Of a DNA stretch of 21,883 nt, positions 13,908 to 20,691 are shown piece after piece. Made by a program: the position numbers and the translations under genes. The notes beneath the pieces are model-generated. The model did not search any database. It saw nothing but the letters and a program-made list of their open reading frames with translations, and was not told the origin of the DNA. This stretch comes from Maribacter sp. (lineage in GTDB: Bacteria > Bacteroidota > Bacteroidia > Flavobacteriales > Flavobacteriaceae): the NCBI GenBank assembly GCA_018679695.1, contig JAHHKH010000297.1, forward strand, positions 1 through 21,883, in the 5' to 3' direction. Position 1 is the first letter of the stretch, and each line of letters opens with the position of its first letter.

Positions 13908-15725
13908 ATGACCCGTCTTTTTGACCTCCTTTATAACCAATTACAAACCTATCCTTTAGAAGTTGCCATTAGTGGACGCGATGATACAGGAAATTGGAAA
14001 TCATATAGTACCCAAGAAATTTTGGAAGCCTCCGAACAGGCGGCTTCCGGTCTGTTAAAACTAGGTCTTCAACCTGGAGACAAAATAGCCATTGTCTCTT
14101 ATAAGAACAGACCAGAATGGTTGATTATGGATTATGCCATACAAATGGCCGGCATGATCAGTATTCCGTTATATCCAACAATCAGCACTTCAGAATATGA
14201 GTATATTTTGAATGAGGCTGAAGTTAAAGTGGCATTTTGCGGAGGTCTTGATCTTAACGACAAACTCTCGAATACCCAAAAAAATGTTGCCAGCTTAACT
14301 CATATTTACACTTTTGAAAAGACAAGTACGAATCCTTTTTGGAAATCTATATTCGATAAAGAAAGCTTGGCCGAAGTAGAAAGAATAAGACAGGGGATTA
14401 AAGGTGAGGACCTCGTTACCATAATTTACACTTCAGGTACAACAGGGGATCCGAAAGGGGTCATGTTGACCCATGGCAATATCATGCATGTCATTCTCAA
14501 AACTTCAACACTTCTCACTACTGCACCGGGTGATAAAGTTATTAGTTTTCTTCCCTTGTGCCATATATTCGAAAGAGTGGTTTCTTTCGCCTATTGCTAT
14601 CGAAATGTGAGTGTTTACTTCTGTGCTACGGATAATCTAAGTGGACCAAATGGTGATTTGATGGCCATTAAACCTGTGGCCTTTACCACAGTGCCAAGAC
14701 TTTTGGAAAAAATATACGAAGCCATTTATAATAAGGGTCTTGCTTTCGAAGGTGTTAAACGGAAGCTGTTCTTTTGGGCATTGGGCCTTACTGATTCTTT
14801 TGAACTTGAACAAAAGCTTTCTTTAATTGCCAAACTAAAATGGAGCATAGCGGATAAGTTGATATTCAGTAAATGGCGAACTGCTCTCGGAGGAAATGTA
14901 AAACTGATTTTCACAGGGGCTGCTCCTTGTCCTTTAAAGATCATGCGTGTTTTTTGTGCCGCAGGAATCAATATACGCGAAGGCTACGGTCTTACAGAAA
15001 CGGCCCCAACCTTGACGGCCAACAGCATGGAACCGAATGGCGCGGTGCTTGGTACGGTAGGAAGGGTTATTGATGGGGTCGAATTGCTAATCGACAAATT
15101 GGGAGGTGATTACAATGAGGATGAAGGTGAAATTCTGGCCATAGGACCCAATGTAATGTCTGGTTATTATAAAAAACCAGAAATTAATAAGCAAGTTTTC
15201 AAGGAGATTGACGGTAGAAAATGGTTCTGTACAGGTGATGTAGGAAAGATGGTCAAAGGTCCAGAAGGGCAGGAATTTTTAAAGATAACCGATAGAAAGA
15301 AAGAATTATTGAAGACTTCTGGAGGTAAATATGTGGCTCCAGCTCCTATTGAAAATAGAATCAGGGAAGATTTTCTAATTGAGCAAATGATGGTTGTAGG
15401 GGATAAACAGAAATTTGTCTCTGCCCTTATTGTACCGGCAGAGGAAGCCTTGAAAAACTGGTGCCACCATAAAAAATTGGAATGGACCAGTTTAAAGCAA
15501 ATGGCAATGCATCCAAAGGTGATAAAAAAATATCAGAAAGTAATCGATAAATACAATCCTGAATTTAGTCATATAGAACAGATTAAGAAATTTCGTTTGA
15601 TTTCTTCCCCTTGGCTCCCACTACATGAAGACCAATCCGAGTCGGAATTGACTCCGACATTAAAACTAAAAAGACGGGTAATACGCGAGAAATTCAAGAA
15701 GGAAATCATGGAAATATATGCTTAG
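13908..15725 (+). CDS. long-chain fatty acid--CoA ligase (AMP-forming)
   Basis: This 605-residue adenylate-forming enzyme activates a free fatty or related carboxylic acid to its CoA thioester using ATP. The P-loop-like motif YTSGTTGDPKG lies at 174-184, GYGLTETAP at 359-367, TGDV at 442-445 and the hinge DRKKELLKTSGGK at 462-474. The overall form, including a long insertion around 255-340, is that of the COG1022 (FAA1-like) group common in Bacteroidetes. It would supply substrates to the dehydrogenases and hydratase upstream. The start at ATG 13908 fits the family. A possible weak terminator follows directly after the stop. Confidence 0.93.
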   Translation: MTRLFDLLYNQLQTYPLEVAISGRDDTGNWKSYSTQEILEASEQAASGLLKLGLQPGDKIAIVSYKNRPEWLIMDYAIQMAGMISIPLYPTISTSEYEYILNEAEVKVAFCGGLDLNDKLSNTQKNVASLTHIYTFEKTSTNPFWKSIFDKESLAEVERIRQGIKGEDLVTIIYTSGTTGDPKGVMLTHGNIMHVILKTSTLLTTAPGDKVISFLPLCHIFERVVSFAYCYRNVSVYFCATDNLSGPNGDLMAIKPVAFTTVPRLLEKIYEAIYNKGLAFEGVKRKLFFWALGLTDSFELEQKLSLIAKLKWSIADKLIFSKWRTALGGNVKLIFTGAAPCPLKIMRVFCAAGINIREGYGLTETAPTLTANSMEPNGAVLGTVGRVIDGVELLIDKLGGDYNEDEGEILAIGPNVMSGYYKKPEINKQVFKEIDGRKWFCTGDVGKMVKGPEGQEFLKITDRKKELLKTSGGKYVAPAPIENRIREDFLIEQMMVVGDKQKFVSALIVPAEEALKNWCHHKKLEWTSLKQMAMHPKVIKKYQKVIDKYNPEFSHIEQIKKFRLISSPWLPLHEDQSESELTPTLKLKRRVIREKFKKEIMEIYA

Positions 15726-15757
15726 TTAAAACAAAGCGGGTTACTTACCGGTTTTAA
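15726..15757 (+). terminator. weak stem-loop after the acyl-CoA synthetase gene
   Basis: TTAAAAC (15726-15732) pairs with GTTTTAA (15751-15757), and CGG (15737-15739) with CCG (15748-15750) can extend the hairpin. The U-run is only four bases, so termination strength is doubtful. Its place right after the stop of the last lipid gene supports the call. Confidence 0.3.
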
Positions 15758-15863
15758 AAATCCGTAATACGATCAATAATAAGAAAAAAGGGTACTGAAA
15801 AGAAAAATTTATCTTGATCTTAGGGCAGGAGTATATGGAAATAAAGTAGGTAATGCGAGCTGT

Positions 15864-15877
15864 ATGATCTAGGTCAT
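15864..15877 (+). promoter_or_regulatory. Crp/Fnr-type palindrome upstream of the OmpA-domain gene
   Basis: The 14-base ATGATCTAGGTCAT has perfect outer half-sites (ATGA and TCAT, 6 bases apart). Its centre lies 33 bp upstream of the centre of the -7 box at 15900-15907, which is close to -41 from the likely start of transcription. That is the usual place for an activator touching RNA polymerase. A near-identical palindrome with the same spacing precedes the phosphoenolpyruvate synthase gene. Confidence 0.55.
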
Positions 15878-15899
15878 TTACTATTAGGAAGCGAGGTAT

Positions 15900-15907
15900 T
15901 AGCTTTG
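15900..15907 (+). promoter_or_regulatory. -7 promoter element of the OmpA/universal-stress unit
   Basis: TAGCTTTG is a perfect match to the Bacteroidetes -7 consensus TAnnTTTG. At the -33 position, 20 bases upstream, the sequence is TTT (15877-15879) rather than TTG and overlaps the palindrome. This fits a promoter that depends on an activator. Transcription would start near 15911, giving a leader of about 20 nt. Confidence 0.55.
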
Positions 15908-15934
15908 ATCTTATATTGAAAAAACATAAGATCA
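15906..15934 (+). promoter_or_regulatory. 9-bp inverted repeat reaching the OmpA-domain start codon
   Basis: TGATCTTAT (15906-15914) pairs perfectly with ATAAGATCA (15926-15934); the last base is the A of the ATG start codon. The 11-base loop is A-rich. In RNA starting near 15911 only part of the left arm would be present, so it may instead be a DNA operator covering the transcription start. Confidence 0.35.
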
Positions 15935-17136
15935 TGAAAAGATTACTAATAGTCCTAATAGTCGGCCTATTTCTTCAGGTACCCATAACCGTGGAAGCAC
16001 AAATTTTGGGTAAATTAAAAAGAAAGGTCGAAAAGAAAGTAGAAAAAGAGGTTGATAAAGCTATAGAGGGGGAAAAGGAAGAACCCGTACCTGAGGAAAA
16101 ACAAACCAAAGAGACCAAAGAAGAGGAGCAGATAAAAGCTCAAGAGCCAACAGCCGATCAAGAACCAAAATTGGTCTGGGCAAAATATGATTTTGTCCCC
16201 GGTGACAAAGTTATTTTTGAGGATAACCACGAAAATGAGGAGAATGGGGAGTTCCCATCGCGTTGGGACCTTAATCAGGGAAACGTTGAAAACGCCGAAT
16301 TTGGTGGGGAAAATGTAATTATGTTCAGAGGGGGTCAAGCGATGATCATTCCCTATTTAAAGAACCCGGAAAAGGATTACTTACCTGACGTCTTTACTAT
16401 TGAGTTTGACCTCTTTATTCCTGATAGAAACGCCTTTACCGTCTATTTTTATGACCGGAAAAACCAAAGGCCACCCGCTAAATACACTTCCAATCTGAAT
16501 ATTAGACCTGAGTCCATGGACCTAAGACCGGCCCAAAGTAGTTTACCCAATAAGGAATCAGTGCAAAATAAATGGGCGCATATTTCAATAGCGTATACCA
16601 ATGGTAAAATGAAGGCCTATATGGATGAAACTAGGCTTATAAATATTCCTCATTTGGATTTCAATCCCAGTGGTATCTCACTTCATGCCTATTTTTCTAA
16701 AGATTCCAAACGCTACTATATTAAGAATTTCAGGCTTGCCGAAGGCGGTGTGAAGTATTATGATAGATTTCTACAAGATGGTAAAATCGTGGCCAATGGC
16801 ATACGTTTCGATGTAAACAAAGCTACCCTTAAACCCGAGTCGATGGGAGTCATTAATGAGATTTACAAGCTTATGTCCAAGTATCCCGAAATTAATTTCA
16901 GTGTTGAGGGCCATACCGATAGCGATGGTGATAACGATTTCAACCAGAAACTTTCAGAAAAAAGGGCAGATGTCGTTATGCAGCAGCTTATTGCAATGGG
17001 CATCTCGGAAAAGCGATTGAGCGCTAAGGGATTTGGGGAAAGCATGGCGATCGATACGAACGATACCCCCGAGGGCAAAGCCAATAACCGAAGGGTGGAA
17101 TTTGTAAAAATGTCGGAGGTCAAATCAAGATCATGA
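15934..17136 (+). CDS. OmpA-domain envelope protein with a ConA/LamG-like middle domain
   Basis: This 400-residue protein is probably anchored to peptidoglycan in the periplasm or outer envelope. I chose the ATG at 15934 because it opens a clean signal peptide (MKRLLIVLIVGLFLQVPITVEA, cleavage near 22); a TTG at 15916 would add six residues. A highly charged lysine/glutamate region, probably coiled coil, spans about 27-75. The middle part, about 85-275, has beta-rich segments like a concanavalin/laminin-G domain, such as FTIEFDLFIPDRNAFTVYF. The C-terminal OmpA-like domain (PF00691 type, about 285-395) carries GHTDSDGDNDFNQKLSEKRA and the conserved NNRRVEF, which bind peptidoglycan. No beta-barrel is present. 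The stress-protein gene starts 51 bp after it and is probably in the same transcript. Confidence 0.88.
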   Translation: MKRLLIVLIVGLFLQVPITVEAQILGKLKRKVEKKVEKEVDKAIEGEKEEPVPEEKQTKETKEEEQIKAQEPTADQEPKLVWAKYDFVPGDKVIFEDNHENEENGEFPSRWDLNQGNVENAEFGGENVIMFRGGQAMIIPYLKNPEKDYLPDVFTIEFDLFIPDRNAFTVYFYDRKNQRPPAKYTSNLNIRPESMDLRPAQSSLPNKESVQNKWAHISIAYTNGKMKAYMDETRLINIPHLDFNPSGISLHAYFSKDSKRYYIKNFRLAEGGVKYYDRFLQDGKIVANGIRFDVNKATLKPESMGVINEIYKLMSKYPEINFSVEGHTDSDGDNDFNQKLSEKRADVVMQQLIAMGISEKRLSAKGFGESMAIDTNDTPEGKANNRRVEFVKMSEVKSRS

Positions 17137-17187
17137 ATTCGTGATTTCCATCTTAATTGGTGTAACGTACTTAAATAATATGCAAAA

Positions 17188-18063
17188 ATGAAAACAATCC
17201 TGTATACCACTGACTTTTCCAATAACTCCGTTGCTGCTCTGAAATATGCCTATAAGATGTCAGAACAAATGGAAACACGTTTGGTAGTCGCCCATGTGTT
17301 CAATTATCCAACTATAATAGGTATGGAAGGACTTGATGAACCCTTCCCCCATACCGAAGAGAGTGCCTTTAAAATGCACCGTACCAAACTTGAGGAATTT
17401 TGCCAGGAACATTTGGGTAATGTCTGGAAAAATCCGAACATACAATTACAAGCGGTGGAAAATAATTCAGTGGTTAAGGGAATAATCGCCACAGCAGAGG
17501 AATGGCATGCCTATTTAATTGTTGTGGGGATGAAGGGAGGTAGTGTTATTCGTGAAATGATCATGGGAAGTACCACAAAGCATCTTATCGAAAAAGCACC
17601 CTGTCCTGTTCTGTCCATTCCAACGAATACAAGTTATATCCAACCAAAGATTATTGTTTATGCCACGGATTTTGAGGAGGAGGATGTGTATGCCATCCGC
17701 AAATTAGCCGAAATGGCAGACCAGTTCGATGCCGTTATAAAAATAGTCCATATTGCTACACAAAAGGAATATCAAGGCGATTTGCAAATGGAATGGTTTA
17801 AAAAGACCCTTAAAGAAAAAGTAAGTTATGAGCGCATTGATTTTGAAGTATTATTTTCAGAGGATATTTTCAACACCTTAAGGATTTATTTGGGCGATAT
17901 AAATGCCGACTTGATGGTCATGTTGGAACGGGGGCATAAAAGCATCGTTAAAAAATGGTTCCATCGGGACCTTGTCAAAAAAATGGAGTCCTATGGGAAG
18001 GTTCCTCTTTTGAGTTTTAGAGGCTCTAACCACCAACTATTTTATTTTAAGCATGCCCTTTGA
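17188..18063 (+). CDS. tandem universal stress protein (UspA family)
   Basis: This is a 291-residue cytoplasmic protein made of two Usp domains (about 1-147 and 152-285). The first domain keeps the nucleotide-binding pattern, with D9 near the N-terminus, GMKGGS at 114-119 and GST at 127-129, followed by APCPVLSIP. In the second domain the glycine-rich motif is degraded: the matching place reads ERGHKSIVKKWFHRD. Only one site should therefore bind ATP. Such proteins help cells endure starvation, low oxygen or oxidative stress. The partner genes and the shared palindrome with the phosphoenolpyruvate synthase gene suggest a joint regulon. A hairpin follows at the convergent junction with that gene. 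Confidence 0.92.
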   Translation: MKTILYTTDFSNNSVAALKYAYKMSEQMETRLVVAHVFNYPTIIGMEGLDEPFPHTEESAFKMHRTKLEEFCQEHLGNVWKNPNIQLQAVENNSVVKGIIATAEEWHAYLIVVGMKGGSVIREMIMGSTTKHLIEKAPCPVLSIPTNTSYIQPKIIVYATDFEEEDVYAIRKLAEMADQFDAVIKIVHIATQKEYQGDLQMEWFKKTLKEKVSYERIDFEVLFSEDIFNTLRIYLGDINADLMVMLERGHKSIVKKWFHRDLVKKMESYGKVPLLSFRGSNHQLFYFKHAL

Positions 18064-18067
18064 CCAT

Positions 18068-18103
18068 AAGGATCTAAGGTTGTAGAAAACGCGGGTCCTT
18101 TTT
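18068..18103 (+). terminator. hairpin between convergent stress and ppsA genes
   Basis: AAGGATC (18068-18074) pairs with GGTCCTT (18094-18100), with one T-G pair, and is followed by three further T, giving a run of five in all. It lies between the stop of the universal stress gene and the stop of ppsA on the other strand, which it reaches. It probably ends plus-strand transcription; on the minus strand there is no T-run. Confidence 0.45.
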
Positions 18104-20495
18104 AGGCGTGCAATCCAAATTTCATAAGGCTTTTTTCTGCCTTGTTTATATTTTCAATGCCTTGTAAGAGGGCATCGGGGTTAAAGGAAATACTATCGAT
18201 TCCTTCTTCGACCAAAAACTTGGCATATTCCGGAAAATCACTAGGTGCCTGGCCACAAAGCCCTATTTTGGTATTGGTTTTTTTCGCCGATTGTATCGCC
18301 ATTGAAATCATGCGTTTGGCTGCAAGATCGTTTTCATCAAATAACTTACCCATAATTTCCGAATCCCGATCTATCCCCAAGGTCAGTTGCGTAAGATCAT
18401 TGGAACCAATGGAAAAACCATCGAAAATAGCGGCAAATTGCTCTGCAAGGATGACATTACTCGGAATCTCTACCATGGTATAGATCTCGAGACTGTTTTC
18501 ACCACGAGTCAATCCATTTTCGTGCATACGGTCAATGACTTTTTTACCTTCTTCCAAGGTTCTGCAGAAAGGAACCATTACTTTAAGGTTATAGAGGCCC
18601 ATAATTTCACGTACTTTTTTGATAGCGGCACATTCAAGAGCGAAACCTTCTTTATAAAGTTCACTATAATACCTTGATGCACCTCTAAAGCCCAACATGG
18701 GGTTTTCTTCATTGGGTTCAAAGTCCTCTCCTCCGATAAGGTTTGCATATTCGTTGGTTTTAAAATCGCTCAACCTAACGATGACCTCTTTAGGGTAAAA
18801 GGCAGCGGCAATGGTTGCTATTCCTTGGGAGAGTTGATCTATAAAATAATCTTCCTTCTTTTTATAGGCACTAGTAATAGTATTGATTTTTTTGATTACC
18901 GCATTATTTTTTAGTTCCTTGAATTTGATCAAGGCCATGGGATGTATTTGCACCGAATGGGTAATGATGAATTCCATTCGCAATAGCCCAACACCATTAT
19001 TAGGATAGAATGATAACTGAAAGGCATTTTCGGGATCGGCCAAAATCATTTTGGCCTCGGTCTGTGGCATCCTAATTCCTGAAAAATTTATTTTTTCTTG
19101 GGCAAATTCAAGTTCACCTGCATAGATATGACCTGTTTTCCCTTCGGCACAGGATAAGGTAATGGCTTCTCCATCAGTAAGGGCATTGGTAGCATTACCA
19201 CAACCAACGATTGCAGGAACACCTAGTTCTCGGGCAACAATAGCTGCATGACTGGTACGCCCACCCTTATTGGTAACAATACCGCCGACCTGTTTCAATA
19301 GGGGATCCCAATCGGGTGTAATGGTGTCTGTGACTATAATATGGTCGTCGGTTAGATTTCTAGCCCCTTTAGGGGATTGTAATGTTACCGGTATCCCAAC
19401 TTTTATTTTAGAGCCTACTGCATTTCCTGATGTCAATACCCGTCCTTTTTCCAACAATTTATAAACGATATGGATGTTCTTGTCCTTATGATGGTGTACG
19501 GTTTCTGGTCGGGCCTGTATGATGAACAATTCATTTGTGATGCCGTCCTTGGCCCATTCTATATCCATGGGTTTCTTATAATGGTTTTCAATTAGCATCG
19601 CCCATTTGGCAAGTTTGATCACTTCCTCGATAGTCAGTACAAATTGTTGCTGCCGTGATTTTGGGGTACGAATATTTTTTGTGGTATCCGCTTCCTTGCT
19701 TTTGGAGTAGATCATGGTCAATTTTTTATCACCCAATTTTTTTTGGAGAATAGGATACTTCCCTAGTTCCAAAGTAGGTTTAAATACATAAAATTCATCA
19801 GGATTGACAACCCCCTGAACTATGTTTTCGCCTAAACCCCAAACCCCTGATAACAAGATCACATTTTCAAAACCCGATTCTGGTTCGATGGTAAACCCTA
19901 CTCCCGAACATCCCAAATCTGCACGAACCATTTTTTGAATTCCAACCGAAAGTGCTACATCACGATGTTTAAAGCCTTTTTCGTTGCGGTATTTAATGGC
20001 GCGATCAGTGTATAGCGAAGCGAAACATTTTTTAACGGCTTCAAGAAGTGCTGCTTCATCTTTAATGTTCAAAAAGGTATCGTGTTGCCCGGCAAAACTC
20101 GCATGGGGAAGATCCTCTGCAGTGGCACTACTACGTACGGCAACAGCACAGGGCTCGTTATCGCAAAGATGGCGGTATGAATCCAAGATTGCCTTTGATA
20201 ATGTAGCAGAGAATTGTCCGTTTAAAATCAATTTTCGGGCATTTTGACCAACGGTATGAAGATTGGAGTAGGTATTCGTATCCAATTGCATCAATTGCTT
20301 TTCCAATTGTTTTCTTAGGGAGTTTTCATCCAAAAAATCCCAAAATGCACGGGAAGTAGTGGCATAACCATTTGGGACTTTTACACCTTTGGAAATCAAT
20401 TGGTTATACATTTCACCTAAAGATGCATTCTTACCTCCCACATAAGGTAAATCACTAATTGCGATTTCACTGAACTTTTTAATATAGGTTTTCAT
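18102..20495 (-). CDS. ppsA: phosphoenolpyruvate synthase
   Basis: This 797-residue enzyme makes phosphoenolpyruvate from pyruvate and ATP (giving AMP and phosphate), the entry step of gluconeogenesis from acetate, pyruvate or lipid-derived carbon. The N-terminal ATP-grasp domain starts with YVGGKNASLGEM (18-29) and includes VRSSATAEDLP (120-130). The swivelling phosphohistidine domain has GGRTSHAAIVAREL at 411-424, with H416 as the carrier. The C-terminal TIM barrel ends with GLCGQAPSD (745-753), whose C747 is the expected proton donor. The length matches bacterial PpsA; pyruvate phosphate dikinase is longer. The gene stands alone on the minus strand, divergent from the receptor gene, with its own promoter and palindrome. 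It would let carbon from the lipid cluster enter sugar synthesis if anaplerotic routes allow. Confidence 0.95.
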   Translation of the reverse strand: MKTYIKKFSEIAISDLPYVGGKNASLGEMYNQLISKGVKVPNGYATTSRAFWDFLDENSLRKQLEKQLMQLDTNTYSNLHTVGQNARKLILNGQFSATLSKAILDSYRHLCDNEPCAVAVRSSATAEDLPHASFAGQHDTFLNIKDEAALLEAVKKCFASLYTDRAIKYRNEKGFKHRDVALSVGIQKMVRADLGCSGVGFTIEPESGFENVILLSGVWGLGENIVQGVVNPDEFYVFKPTLELGKYPILQKKLGDKKLTMIYSKSKEADTTKNIRTPKSRQQQFVLTIEEVIKLAKWAMLIENHYKKPMDIEWAKDGITNELFIIQARPETVHHHKDKNIHIVYKLLEKGRVLTSGNAVGSKIKVGIPVTLQSPKGARNLTDDHIIVTDTITPDWDPLLKQVGGIVTNKGGRTSHAAIVARELGVPAIVGCGNATNALTDGEAITLSCAEGKTGHIYAGELEFAQEKINFSGIRMPQTEAKMILADPENAFQLSFYPNNGVGLLRMEFIITHSVQIHPMALIKFKELKNNAVIKKINTITSAYKKKEDYFIDQLSQGIATIAAAFYPKEVIVRLSDFKTNEYANLIGGEDFEPNEENPMLGFRGASRYYSELYKEGFALECAAIKKVREIMGLYNLKVMVPFCRTLEEGKKVIDRMHENGLTRGENSLEIYTMVEIPSNVILAEQFAAIFDGFSIGSNDLTQLTLGIDRDSEIMGKLFDENDLAAKRMISMAIQSAKKTNTKIGLCGQAPSDFPEYAKFLVEEGIDSISFNPDALLQGIENINKAEKSLMKFGLHA

Positions 20496-20515
20496 TGCTT
20501 TGAAACTTTATTGAA

Positions 20516-20546
20516 CAAAGGTCCCGATGTATGCTTCGATATGCAA
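20516..20546 (-). promoter_or_regulatory. likely ppsA promoter
   Basis: On the minus strand TTG (20546-20544) is followed after 20 bases by GACCTTTG (20523-20516), which differs from TAnnTTTG only in the first base. The centre of the -7 box is 33 bp from the centre of the palindrome at 20546-20559, the same as in front of the OmpA-domain gene. Confidence 0.45.
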
Positions 20547-20559
20547 TGATCTATGTCAT
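20546..20559 (-). promoter_or_regulatory. Crp/Fnr-type palindrome upstream of ppsA
   Basis: ATGATCTATGTCAT (plus strand) shares 13 of 14 bases with the palindrome at 15864-15877 and has the same ATGA-N6-TCAT half-sites. It touches the -33 element of the ppsA promoter. It is over 100 bp from the -7 box of the divergent receptor gene and so probably serves ppsA only. Confidence 0.55.
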
Positions 20560-20643
20560 TAGCTTTTTAATGGAACTTGCGGAAAAGAAGTCGGTCTTAT
20601 ATAATTAAATTCCGTCCAGATACGACTTCTTATTACAGCTTTG

Positions 20644-20673
20644 TTGCATTGCTTGAGTATAATATTAAATTTG
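20644..20673 (+). promoter_or_regulatory. promoter of the TonB-dependent receptor gene
   Basis: TTG at 20644-20646, a 19-base spacer and TAAATTTG at 20666-20673 match the Bacteroidetes housekeeping consensus fully. The start codon is 18 bases beyond the -7 box, so the leader would be very short, about 10 nt. Confidence 0.6.
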
Positions 20674-20691
20674 TGCTCTTAAACAGAACCT

